A stretch of 42,759 nt of DNA from Fidelibacterota bacterium. GTDB taxonomy: Bacteria > Fidelibacterota > Marinisomatia > Marinisomatales > TCS55. The position numbers were made by a program, and so were the translations under genes. This document shows positions 25,697-34,239 of this stretch, piece by piece. Location of the stretch: positions 1-42,759 of the forward strand of contig JABGZQ010000029.1 in NCBI GenBank assembly GCA_018674655.1. Reading direction: 5' to 3'. Each line of letters opens with the position of its first letter. Positions within the stretch are counted from its first letter, which is position 1. The notes under the pieces are model-generated. The model made no database searches, was not told where the DNA came from, and worked only from the letters and a program-made list of their open reading frames with translations.

Positions 25697-28684
25697 CTAA
25701 ATTCCTGTGGATTCTCTCTCATCCATTAATTCTGCCGTAGGATTCAGCGGTTTTATGATAACACCTTCTCCTGTTTGACCATCTATTGTGACAGTAACTG
25801 GTTCATTTAATCGAATCCACTTTGTGTATTTTGTGACTGAGCTAACGTGCTGATCTCGAAGCCAGTTCATATCTAATACATCTTTCTTTTTCTTATGATC
25901 GACTGTGAAATAACCGATTCTCATACTGGTCACATTCTGAAAAAAATGGCTACCAAAAGATGGATCTACAGGAAAATCCTTCATGCCAACCTCAATAATA
26001 ACTTTTGCATTGGAAATTTGATCCCAATTAACGGGAACCCCTAACCAAGGGTCAGCGGACCCCCAGCGCCCAGGTCCGATTAATATAAATTTTTCTCCTT
26101 CAGGCATTATTTTATTTATATGTTCTATATCTTTCGCAATAATCTGAGTTTGAGCTGAATCAAAAGTTTTTGGGTCAACAATGACAATATTTTGAAGATT
26201 TTGAATGACACCATTTCCCAATGCTACAGTACTGGAACAAATGATATCTTGTTTATCAATAGCATCAAAATCTTGTACGCGATCCAATCCACCAATGACC
26301 ATTGGTTTAATTTGCAATAGGCAGAAATCATTTATATTTATATTATCATTATAAAGGTTAACTGCAAATTCGATTTCAACTGGACAGCCAAGAGCATTCT
26401 CTCCCAAGGTCAATATTTCAGTTAATAAGTCTGTAATGGGTGCCGTATTCCACTTGAGTATAGATGGGAAAGTAATGACCCGTGTACCGGGTAGACGAAG
26501 GGAATCCCGAACAATGTTATCGGCGTCTGAAACGACGCTTCCAGCCCATTTTAATTCCTTGTCTTTTTCTGCCACCTCTAGATTGAATGCTGTCGTATTT
26601 TTTTCTTCTCCATGTTTCAGGACGGCCGATCCTTTGTTTAAATCCAATCCATAGAATTGATTTTGAGAATTAGCTATGGTTGATTTTACAGAATAGTACT
26701 GGGGAATGATTCCTGGATATTTGGGAGAAAATCTAAGGGATTTTTCACCGTCAGCAATTGATCGACCAAGACCCAATGCCAGAAACGCAACACCTTCTTC
26801 CCGTTTCATATATGAAATTGGATAATAATTAAAGCTTTGCGCTGAACCACTGGCTGTTGGATAAAACCTATTCTCATGGTGCTTTCCGATTAATTCCATT
26901 ATTACGACCGCCATCTTTTCTTCTTCGTGGCGATGGACGGAATTTTCAATTAAGGATTTAGGTTCATTAAAATAGGTAGAAGCAAAGACCAGTTTAATTG
27001 CTTTCTTTAGTTGATCAAGTCTAAGTTTTTTTGATTTATCAGAATTTGGAAGCATATAGGTAGAATACATTCCAGACAATGGTTGATATTGAGAATCTTC
27101 TAATAAACTAGAAGACCGTACGGCAATCGGAAATTTGACATCAGACAAATACCGTGAAAGAATTACCTTCAATTCCTTTGATAAGGAGCCTTTAAGGAAT
27201 GCTTTTGTGATAGCTTTATCAGATTTTGTTTTTGAAAAGGCGATTTTCCACAAATTGTTATCATCCATAAAATGATCGAACTCATCAGTACCAATTACGG
27301 CCACTTTTGGAATCCGTATCCGAATATTTGAATATTTTGTGTTTAATTCATTTTCCATTAACATATGATTCATGAACGCGAGCCCTCGGGCTTTGCCACC
27401 TAATGACCCACTTGCCAGACGGATAAAATTGATTGATTCATATTTTGACGCTGTAGAATATTCTACAATTTGACCATTAAGGAGTGCTTGAATTCGAATG
27501 TCAATTCGTTCTATAATATAGGCACGTAGTTCATTTAAGGTCCCAAAATCACTTATTTTAACTGGACGAATTTCTGACGCGAGTGAAAATTCTCCTCGAA
27601 CAGCTAACCAGTTCGAAAAGTGATTATTCGATGCATGAAATTCCAATGATTTTTCATGAATTTTTTGTAAACATTTTCGAAGCTTTGGCAAATCATTGGC
27701 CCTTGCAATTTCTTTCCCTCGGGAATCTCTAAATACAAAATCACCAAACCCGAAATTGTTAACGATAAATTCATCTAAATCCTGCAAAAGTGTCTCTGAT
27801 TCCTTTCCGATAAAAGTCGCGTTTACTTTTTTAGCACTTAAGTAATGCTCAGGATTTGTGGATTGAAGCAATACAGGTATGTTTAAGTCTTTTTGACGTA
27901 CATATTCTGCCAGTTGTATACCTGCATGATTATCTAATTTGTTATTTTTAGGAAAACGAACATCAGAAATAATCCCGAGAATATATTGTCGATATTTGTT
28001 AAAATAACGGATGGCATCTTCATAAGTGGAAACCAGAATAATTTTAGGTCGTGCACGAAATAATAATAAACGATCCGTATCAGATAAGCTTTTATTCACC
28101 AGGTTTTGTGTGTGCTTCAATGCGGTTCGATAAATAAGCGGCATAAGAGTTGAATAGAATCGCGGATTGTCTTCTACGACCAAAATCGATCGAATTCCCG
28201 CAATTTTAAAATCCCGTTTTATATTTCTTTTGTCTTCATAATATTTAATTATGGCAGGGAAAACATTCGCATTCCCTGACCAGACAAAGATTTTATCAAT
28301 AGATTTTTCGATACCGATTTCAGGAAGTTGTTTAATTTCAGATGGATCAAAAGCTAGAAGGATTACCGGTTTTTTTGGGAAAAGTTCTTTAACCTTCTCA
28401 CCAAAAGTAATAGGATCCATATCTGCAATACGCATCATGACGATGACCATATCGTATTTTCGGTTGGAAAGCATTTCTAACGCCTTGTTAGCGCTTTTTG
28501 CATGCCAAACCCGAGGGGCATAGCTCAGATTCATACCCAGATATTCATAAAGAATTTGTTGAGTCAGTCGTCCATCCTCTTCAAGGATAAATGCATCATA
28601 GGGACTTGCTACTAATAGAATCTCATGAATTCGATGAAGCATCAAATCTTGAAAATTTAGGGTGGATTTAGTTTTTGAAGTCAT
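25697..28684 (-). CDS. Two receiver-like domains fused to a PEP-synthase/PPDK-type ATP-grasp domain
   Basis: 995 residues, apparently cytoplasmic. Residues 20-150 look like a degenerate receiver: the phospho-Asp position after KYDMVIV is M83. Residues 163-310 look like an intact receiver: E171/D172 (LVVEDNP), D241 (IISDVRFP), T276 (LLQST) and K294 (FIGKES). From about 420 on there is a PEP-synthase/PPDK N-terminal ATP-grasp domain (PF01326-like): GSLGGKARGLAF, FPIAVRSSSLLED and DFCLLQIKPM. Near residue 870 is GPGRWGSADPWLGVPVNW. The swivelling phospho-His domain and the PEP-binding barrel of true PEP synthase/PPDK are absent. Similar proteins annotated as PEP/pyruvate-binding occur in Bacteroidetes-type genomes, function unknown to me. 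It is divergent from comF-pgk-tpiA. Confidence 0.8.
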   Translation of the reverse strand: MTSKTKSTLNFQDLMLHRIHEILLVASPYDAFILEEDGRLTQQILYEYLGMNLSYAPRVWHAKSANKALEMLSNRKYDMVIVMMRIADMDPITFGEKVKELFPKKPVILLAFDPSEIKQLPEIGIEKSIDKIFVWSGNANVFPAIIKYYEDKRNIKRDFKIAGIRSILVVEDNPRFYSTLMPLIYRTALKHTQNLVNKSLSDTDRLLLFRARPKIILVSTYEDAIRYFNKYRQYILGIISDVRFPKNNKLDNHAGIQLAEYVRQKDLNIPVLLQSTNPEHYLSAKKVNATFIGKESETLLQDLDEFIVNNFGFGDFVFRDSRGKEIARANDLPKLRKCLQKIHEKSLEFHASNNHFSNWLAVRGEFSLASEIRPVKISDFGTLNELRAYIIERIDIRIQALLNGQIVEYSTASKYESINFIRLASGSLGGKARGLAFMNHMLMENELNTKYSNIRIRIPKVAVIGTDEFDHFMDDNNLWKIAFSKTKSDKAITKAFLKGSLSKELKVILSRYLSDVKFPIAVRSSSLLEDSQYQPLSGMYSTYMLPNSDKSKKLRLDQLKKAIKLVFASTYFNEPKSLIENSVHRHEEEKMAVVIMELIGKHHENRFYPTASGSAQSFNYYPISYMKREEGVAFLALGLGRSIADGEKSLRFSPKYPGIIPQYYSVKSTIANSQNQFYGLDLNKGSAVLKHGEEKNTTAFNLEVAEKDKELKWAGSVVSDADNIVRDSLRLPGTRVITFPSILKWNTAPITDLLTEILTLGENALGCPVEIEFAVNLYNDNININDFCLLQIKPMVIGGLDRVQDFDAIDKQDIICSSTVALGNGVIQNLQNIVIVDPKTFDSAQTQIIAKDIEHINKIMPEGEKFILIGPGRWGSADPWLGVPVNWDQISNAKVIIEVGMKDFPVDPSFGSHFFQNVTSMRIGYFTVDHKKKKDVLDMNWLRDQHVSSVTKYTKWIRLNEPVTVTIDGQTGEGVIIKPLNPTAELMDERESTGI

Positions 28685-28752
28685 AATGTGCTTAGATGAA
28701 AATTACTTCACTCAACTATCGATATAAATAGAATTTTATGTAGATTCAGTAG
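28685..28752. promoter_or_regulatory. Divergent intergenic region with TATCGATA palindrome
   Basis: 68 bases separate the starts of the minus-strand ATP-grasp gene and comF, so promoters for both must lie here or reach into the genes. The 8-base palindrome TATCGATA (28717-28724) is near the centre, in AT-rich DNA. No clear -35/-10 pair can be chosen on either strand. Confidence 0.35.
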
Positions 28753-29424
28753 ATGAAATATTTACAGATGGTTGGAAGAGTATTGATGAAGTTGGTTTTT
28801 CCCAATTCCTGTTTATCATGCAATGCGTATTTAGATATCGGGGTGCTATGTAATTCTTGTCTAAATAAGTTAGAAACAACAACACATCAAAATCGAATTA
28901 ATGACATATATTTCTCGGAACATATTGATGAAGCATATGCGTGTTGGTGGTTTAATGAAATTTTACAAGATGTTATTCATAAAATGAAATATGCGGATCG
29001 TGCACGAATTGGATTAGAAATAGGTAGATTAGCGGGAAGTAAAATGAATCATTCCACCTTTGAGGAATTAGATATCATCACTGCCATTCCTCTACATCAT
29101 ATAAAAGAGAGAGAACGAGGCTATAATCAGGCCATGTGGATAGCCAAAGGATTCACTGAAGTGGTGGGTGTTCAATTGGATCCATCCATTATTAAACGAA
29201 AATTCCATACCATTTCACAAACAACACTTGATCGTGAAGAACGTCTTCAAAATATGGAAAATGCTTTTGTAACTTCTCGCCCTTTGAAAGGATTGAAAAT
29301 AGGAATAATTGATGATGTATTAACAACTGGCGCAACGATGTCTGCTTGCGCAAAAGTGCTAAAAGAAAATGGCGTTGAACATGTAACAGCCATCACCATA
29401 GCTACACCTTTAATAAAAAAATAA
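28753..29424 (+). CDS. comF: ComF-family phosphoribosyltransferase-like protein
   Basis: 223 residues. The N-terminal zinc-ribbon cysteines C20/C23 and C33/C36 (SCLSCNAYLD, LCNSCL) and the PRPP-binding loop IGIIDDVLTTGATM near residue 180 define ComF/GntX-type proteins. In naturally competent bacteria ComF supports uptake or handling of incoming single-stranded DNA; the enzymatic activity is not established. RERGYNQAMWIAKGF is another family hallmark. It heads a run of genes continuing with pgk after 9 bases. Confidence 0.9.
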   Translation: MKYLQMVGRVLMKLVFPNSCLSCNAYLDIGVLCNSCLNKLETTTHQNRINDIYFSEHIDEAYACWWFNEILQDVIHKMKYADRARIGLEIGRLAGSKMNHSTFEELDIITAIPLHHIKERERGYNQAMWIAKGFTEVVGVQLDPSIIKRKFHTISQTTLDREERLQNMENAFVTSRPLKGLKIGIIDDVLTTGATMSACAKVLKENGVEHVTAITIATPLIKK

Positions 29425-29433
29425 AAAACTCTC

Positions 29434-30618
29434 GTGTTAAAATCTCTAAAAACATTTGATCTGAAAGATAAACGTGTCCTCATCCGTGTTGATTTTAATG
29501 TGCCTATACAAAATGATCGTGTACGCGACGATTTTCGAATTAAGGCTGCACTTCCAACAATTAAGTATTGTTTGAATGCAGGTGCCAATATTGTATTGAT
29601 GTCCCACTTGGGTCGACCAAAAGGAAAAATTAATCCAGAATTAAGTCTTATCCCTGTGGGAGAATCCTTAGCAGACCAATTGGAAATGCCAATCAAATTT
29701 TCTGACGATTGCGTATCGGAGGATGCCCACAATGTATCATTAGGTCTCCGTGGCGGAGAAGTTCATTTATTAGAAAATTTGCGGTTTCACCCAGAAGAAA
29801 CAAAAAATGATCCAATATTTAGTGCAAAATTATCTAAACATGGACAAGTTTATATCAATGATGCTTTTGGAACAGCGCATCGTGCTCATGCATCTAATGT
29901 GGGCGTCACAAAGAATTTTTCCCGAAAAGGAATGGGGTTTCTAATCGAAAAGGAATTACAGTATTTATCGAATGCATTGAAAAAGCCACATAGACCTCTA
30001 ACTGTGATTTTAGGTGGTGCAAAAATTGATACAAAATTAAGTTTGGTTACACATTTTGCTGGGATTGCTGATTATATCCTTATTGGTGGTGGCATGGCAT
30101 TTACTTTTTTACAAGCGCAAGGGAAAGAGATAGGTAATTCACTGATTGATCCGTCAATGCTTTCAACTGCAAAAGCTATAATGTCTAAAGCGCGAGGAAA
30201 ATCTAAATTAATTCTCCCAACTGATTTTGTTTGTGCAGAAACCATGGACGATAGCCTAAAGGCGGAAATACATAATGTGGGGGATATACCACCACAATTA
30301 ATGGGGCTAGATATTGGCCCGGAAACAATTAATAAATATTCGGAAATTATTTTAAATTCAAAAACCATATTATGGAATGGACCCATGGGTGTATTTGAAG
30401 TAGATGGTTTTCATAACGGGACGCAAAAGATTGCTGAAAGGATAGCAGACGTAACGGTGAATGATACAACAACAATTATTGGTGGAGGTGACTCGGCTGC
30501 AGCGATAAACAAATATAGATTGATGGATAAAGTCAGTCATGTATCTACCGGTGGTGGCGCATCATTAGAGCTTTTATCAGGGAACTCACTACCTGCAATT
30601 TATTCTTTGGAGTTATAG
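29434..30618 (+). CDS. pgk: Phosphoglycerate kinase
   Basis: 394 residues, the usual monofunctional size. It catalyses transfer of phosphate from 1,3-bisphosphoglycerate to ADP in glycolysis. Visible landmarks are KRVLIRVDFNVP (substrate Asp and Asn), LMSHLGRPKGK, INDAFGTAHRAHAS, LGGAKIDTKLSLV and the nucleotide-site GGGDSAAAINKY. The start is GTG 29434, without a clear ribosome-binding site; TTG 29437 is a possible alternative. tpiA follows after 1 base, making a pgk-tpiA pair. Confidence 0.97.
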   Translation: MLKSLKTFDLKDKRVLIRVDFNVPIQNDRVRDDFRIKAALPTIKYCLNAGANIVLMSHLGRPKGKINPELSLIPVGESLADQLEMPIKFSDDCVSEDAHNVSLGLRGGEVHLLENLRFHPEETKNDPIFSAKLSKHGQVYINDAFGTAHRAHASNVGVTKNFSRKGMGFLIEKELQYLSNALKKPHRPLTVILGGAKIDTKLSLVTHFAGIADYILIGGGMAFTFLQAQGKEIGNSLIDPSMLSTAKAIMSKARGKSKLILPTDFVCAETMDDSLKAEIHNVGDIPPQLMGLDIGPETINKYSEIILNSKTILWNGPMGVFEVDGFHNGTQKIAERIADVTVNDTTTIIGGGDSAAAINKYRLMDKVSHVSTGGGASLELLSGNSLPAIYSLEL

Positions 30619-30619
30619 G

Positions 30620-31390
30620 ATGAATATCAAACCTATTGTTGCTGGAAACTGGAAAATGTATAAAACGCTTTCCGAAGGCGTTTCTTTCGTCGGTAACATT
30701 AGAAAACGAATATTGGATAAAGAAAAAGTGAAGGTTATATTCTGCCCGCCTTTTAACTCGCTCTTTTCCATAGTTGAAACATTGGATGGCACATCCTTTG
30801 GAGTGGGGGCTCAAAATGCCCACCATGAATCACAGGGTGCATTCACTGGAGAAATATCGGTTGAAATGTTGAAATCCATGGGCGTTCAGTACGTGATTAT
30901 CGGTCATTCCGAACGACGCCATATTTTTGGAGAATCAGATACATGGGTTAATCGTAAAATACATGCTGTTCTAGATGGGGGACTTATTCCCATATTCTGT
31001 ATTGGAGAATCGTTAGAGGATAGACAAAAGAATCAAACAATGGAGATACTTCATCGGCAAATAAAAATGGGATTAGACGGATTAGATTTCATTGACCCAG
31101 AAAAAATAATAATTGCCTATGAACCAGTTTGGGCCATTGGTACTGGAGAAACGGCTACGCGCGATCAGGTGGCCGAAGCGCATGAAAGTGTTAAATCAAT
31201 TTTATGCGAAATGTTTGATGAACAATCCAGTAGTGTGCCGATTCTCTATGGCGGATCTGTGAACGAAAAGAATGCAACTGAACTGATTGAAACCGAGGGT
31301 GTTGATGGATTTCTCATTGGCGGTGCGAGTTTAAAAGAAGATAGTTTTTGTAGCATAATAGCGCAAGTAACAACAAATTATAAAGGATAA
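30620..31390 (+). CDS. tpiA: Triosephosphate isomerase
   Basis: 256 residues, a TIM barrel interconverting dihydroxyacetone phosphate and glyceraldehyde 3-phosphate. The catalytic residues are in place: K12 in AGNWKMYKT, H96 in IIGHSERR and E168 in AYEPVWAIGTGETAT. The phosphate-binding LYGGSVNEKNA and GFLIGGASL are also present. It abuts pgk and is followed after 3 bases by secG, an arrangement (pgk-tpiA-secG) seen in many bacteria. Confidence 0.98.
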   Translation: MNIKPIVAGNWKMYKTLSEGVSFVGNIRKRILDKEKVKVIFCPPFNSLFSIVETLDGTSFGVGAQNAHHESQGAFTGEISVEMLKSMGVQYVIIGHSERRHIFGESDTWVNRKIHAVLDGGLIPIFCIGESLEDRQKNQTMEILHRQIKMGLDGLDFIDPEKIIIAYEPVWAIGTGETATRDQVAEAHESVKSILCEMFDEQSSSVPILYGGSVNEKNATELIETEGVDGFLIGGASLKEDSFCSIIAQVTTNYKG

Positions 31391-31393
31391 AAC

Positions 31394-31738
31394 GTGTTAG
31401 GATTATTAATTACAATTCATGCAATAGTTAGCTTATTACTGATAACGGTCGTTTTAATGCAAGCCAGTCAGGGTGGTGGATTAGCCGGTTCAATTGGCGG
31501 GCAAGCCACTAATGCAATTTTTGGCGGCCGTGGTGCCGCGACTGCTTTAAGTAAAATAACCACTTATCTTGCGATAACCTTTATGGGGTTGGCATTATTG
31601 ATAAGCTTAATTGGTTCACCTGAAGCATCAGCGGGTAGTTCGGTTATTGAACAAGCTCAGGAAGAACGGACTTTAGCACCACCGACAGAGGGGTTAGATT
31701 TGCCTTCGGCACCTGTTAAGGATATCAATAAAAATTAA
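31394..31738 (+). CDS. secG: Protein translocase subunit SecG
   Basis: 114 residues. Two membrane helices flank the conserved cytoplasmic loop: LLITIHAIVSLLLITVVLM, then QASQGGGLAGSIGGQATNAI with GGRGAATALSK, then TTYLAITFMGLALLISL. A flexible tail of about 40 residues rich in E, P and A follows. SecG assists SecA cycling on SecYE. The start is GTG with AAAGGA upstream. A tRNA gene lies 12 bases downstream, perhaps on the same transcript. Confidence 0.95.
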   Translation: MLGLLITIHAIVSLLLITVVLMQASQGGGLAGSIGGQATNAIFGGRGAATALSKITTYLAITFMGLALLISLIGSPEASAGSSVIEQAQEERTLAPPTEGLDLPSAPVKDINKN

Positions 31739-31750
31739 TGATAATACCCA

Positions 31751-31834
31751 GCCGAAGTGGTGGAATTGGTAGACACGCATGCTTGAGGGGCATGTGAGGG
31801 AAACCTTGTGCCGGTTCGAGTCCGGCCTTCGGCA
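31751..31834 (+). tRNA. tRNA-Leu (anticodon GAG)
   Basis: 84 bases with the long variable arm of a class II tRNA. Acceptor GCCGAAG pairs with CUUCGGC; anticodon stem CAUGC/GCAUG encloses loop UUGAGGG with anticodon GAG at 31785-31787; T arm GCCGG/CCGGC with UUCGAGU. Discriminator A is at 31834 and CCA is not encoded. It reads CUC/CUU leucine codons. Confidence 0.96.
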
Positions 31835-31866
31835 CATAATTATTTAAAATGAGGAAATATAACATA

Positions 31867-33174
31867 ATGTTGAAAAGAATATCGATTATTTTAATATTGG
31901 CGAGTTTTACATTTGCCCAATCTCCGGTTGATTTATACAACACAGCTAATGCCAGTTTAGAAGCAGGCGAAGTCTCAGACGCGGAAAATGGTTTCAATAA
32001 AGCATTAGAAGTGGACCCAACATTCGCACCTGCTTATGTGGGACTTTCCAGAGTTGCCATTCGTAATGGGGACTTAAAAAAAGCGGGTGATTTATTAAAA
32101 GAAGCCATTTCTGCCGATGAAGAAAACAAAGAGTTTCGTTCAGAATTTGAGCAGTTGAGTGAATTGAACACTCTCATGAATAAAGGAATTAAATCAATGA
32201 AAAATGGTGACGCCGACAGTGCGTTTGAATCATTTCGCATTGCAAATGAAAAATTTCCTAACTATCCCGAATCAGTATTCAATATGGGATTAGTCCATTT
32301 TAGAAAAAAGGAATACTTAGACGCGGTAGATTATTTTCATAAAACTTTGGCGTTGAATTCTGAACATAAAACAGCCTTGGCAGCCATAAAGAATGTGGCA
32401 AAAAACTATTTCAATTCAGGTAATCAGTCATATAAAAGAGGCGACTTAGAAGGCGCTTTGTCTTCTTATGGAAAAGTATTAGACATCGACAAAACCTTTT
32501 ACCAAGCTAATTATCAAATTGGTGTTATTCAATCAAAAATGGGTGATAAAGATGCCGCTGTTCAATCATATGAAAATGCCCTGGCCGTTAATCCACAATT
32601 TTTTAAAGGATATTTTGCTTTAGGGTTAGCCAAAAAGAGTATGAATGATATTGATGGTGCTATTGGCGCTTTAGAATCGGCTGTAGATATTCATCCCGGT
32701 TATGATAAAGCATATGGCGCCATGGGAGATATTTATATTGGCACCAAAAATTATGCAAAAGCAATGCAAGTTTTAAATATGGCCATTACTGTGAATCCAA
32801 ATTATGCAAAGGGATATGCTAGTTTGGGTATTATTTCTGCAGATGAAGAAAATTGGGAGCAAGCCATATCTAATCTGACAATGGCTACGGCATTAAACGA
32901 ACGTGATGCCATGAGCTTTTTTCGTTTAGCAGGTGCATACAATTTAACCGGTGATTGTAATAGTGCAAAAGATGCTGCACGCAAGGCTACGGAGTTAAAA
33001 AAGAGATTTGGCGGTGCTTGGTTTGAGTTAGGTATCGCAGAATGGTGCGGTGGCAAAGGGAATAAAACAGGTGCGCTTAATGCATTTGAAAAAGCAAGAA
33101 ACGACAGAGCCTGGCGCAAAATGGCTGAATATGAAATAGATAAAGTCAAAAATCCTCAGAAATACGAAAAATAG
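31867..33174 (+). CDS. Exported tetratricopeptide-repeat protein
   Basis: 435 residues from ATG 31867. This start is preferred over ATG 31849 because GAGGA (31851-31855) then serves as ribosome-binding site and the product begins with a clean signal peptide (LKRISIILILASFTFAQ). About ten TPR units of 34 residues follow, for example VFNMGLVHFRKKEYLDAVDY, YQIGVIQSKMGDKDAAVQSY and YASLGIISADEENWEQAIS. TPR arrays bind partner proteins; no catalytic domain is attached. The likely place is the periplasm or outer-membrane side. The partner and job are unknown. The gene stands between a tRNA and a HAD phosphatase. Confidence 0.88.
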   Translation: MLKRISIILILASFTFAQSPVDLYNTANASLEAGEVSDAENGFNKALEVDPTFAPAYVGLSRVAIRNGDLKKAGDLLKEAISADEENKEFRSEFEQLSELNTLMNKGIKSMKNGDADSAFESFRIANEKFPNYPESVFNMGLVHFRKKEYLDAVDYFHKTLALNSEHKTALAAIKNVAKNYFNSGNQSYKRGDLEGALSSYGKVLDIDKTFYQANYQIGVIQSKMGDKDAAVQSYENALAVNPQFFKGYFALGLAKKSMNDIDGAIGALESAVDIHPGYDKAYGAMGDIYIGTKNYAKAMQVLNMAITVNPNYAKGYASLGIISADEENWEQAISNLTMATALNERDAMSFFRLAGAYNLTGDCNSAKDAARKATELKKRFGGAWFELGIAEWCGGKGNKTGALNAFEKARNDRAWRKMAEYEIDKVKNPQKYEK

Positions 33175-33200
33175 ATTTAATGTGATTTTTGAATTAATCG

Positions 33201-33884
33201 ATGATAAAAGCAATAATATTTGATTTAGATAATACGCTTCTTGATTTTGTGAAGATGAAGCAGTTTGCAGTTAAGGCTGCTATCACGGCCATGATTGAAG
33301 CTGGTCTCAGTGTAGATGAAGAAAAAGCCTATGATGACATTTTTGATTTATACATGGAAAGAGGCTGGGAAAATCAGCAAGTCTTTGACGATTATTTAAA
33401 CCAGACAGTTGGTGAAGTAAGTAACAAAATTCTGGCAGCCGGTATTGTCTCCTATCGTCGTGCAAGAGAAGCAACATTATTGGTTTATCCTAATGTGAAT
33501 AAAACATTGATTCAACTGATTAAAATGGGTATCAATCTTGCTGTTGTTTCTGATGCACCAAGTCGAGAAGCCTGGATGCGTTTATATTATTTAAACTTAC
33601 ATCATGTATTTGATCCAGTCTTGACTTTTGACGATACGGGTGTTCGCAAACCATCACCAAAACCATTCCAAATGGCATTGAACTATTTAGAAATCAAACC
33701 TGACGAAGCGCTGATGATTGGTGACTGGCCCGATCGTGATGTGGTCGGTGCAAAAGATATTGGTATGAAAACAATTTTTGCTCGATATGGCGATACCTTT
33801 GGTACGGTAGATTCTGGCGCCGATTGGGATATAAATGATGTATACGAAGTCATTGGCATAATTAAAGGGTTGAACGACGTCTAA
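33201..33884 (+). CDS. HAD-superfamily (subfamily IA) phosphatase
   Basis: 227 residues. All four HAD motifs are present: I with D8 and D10 (IFDLDNTLLDF), II at VVSDAPS, III with Lys in RKPSPKPF, and IV at IGDWPDRDVVGA. A helical cap occupies about residues 15-90. It should hydrolyse a small phosphorylated metabolite through an aspartyl-phosphate; the substrate cannot be read from sequence. Its stop is close to the start of acpS, with no gap sufficient for a promoter. Confidence 0.9.
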   Translation: MIKAIIFDLDNTLLDFVKMKQFAVKAAITAMIEAGLSVDEEKAYDDIFDLYMERGWENQQVFDDYLNQTVGEVSNKILAAGIVSYRRAREATLLVYPNVNKTLIQLIKMGINLAVVSDAPSREAWMRLYYLNLHHVFDPVLTFDDTGVRKPSPKPFQMALNYLEIKPDEALMIGDWPDRDVVGAKDIGMKTIFARYGDTFGTVDSGADWDINDVYEVIGIIKGLNDV

Positions 33885-33891
33885 TTCTTTC

Positions 33892-34239
33892 ATCGGAACG
33901 GATATCGTTTCGGTAAAACGAATATCCCGATTGCTAGAAAAACACGGTAATCGATTTACACAAAAAACATTTTCTCAAAAAGAAATCAATTATTGTGATG
34001 GCAAAGCCAACCCATCTGTCCATTTTGCTGGTCGATTCGCCGCCAAAGAGGCAATAAAAAAGTGTTTCTATTCCTCAGGCATGACGAATCAAATCGGATT
34101 TATAGATATTGAAATATTACCTGAAGAAAATGGCGCGCCGGCAGTATCGTCTATTCTAAATTATAAGTATGAAAATGTAATGGTCAGTATCTCTCATGAA
34201 TCAGAATATGCAGTTGCCATGGCAATTTTGGTGGTATAA
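33892..34239 (+). CDS. acpS: Holo-[acyl-carrier-protein] synthase, non-canonical or disrupted start
   Basis: AcpS transfers phosphopantetheine from CoA to acyl carrier protein. RFAAKEAIKKCF is the Mg/CoA-site motif, and NVMVSISHESEYAVAMAI is the usual C-terminal strand. The essential N-terminal motif GTDIVSVKRISRLLEKHG is encoded, but its Asp (GAT 33901) lies upstream of the first ordinary start codon in frame, TTG 33931. The frame is open back to TGA 33871 with no ATG, GTG, TTG or CTG; I place the start provisionally at ATC 33892 (115 residues), within the usual size. A one-base indel near 33884-33890, real or in the assembly, would explain it equally well. nnr follows with no gap. Confidence 0.8.
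   Translation: MGTDIVSVKRISRLLEKHGNRFTQKTFSQKEINYCDGKANPSVHFAGRFAAKEAIKKCFYSSGMTNQIGFIDIEILPEENGAPAVSSILNYKYENVMVSISHESEYAVAMAILVV

Noticed and set aside
31849-31866. ATG 31849 as start of the TPR protein
   Set aside because: The bases right after it (GAGGA) look like the ribosome-binding site of ATG 31867, which begins a cleaner signal peptide.
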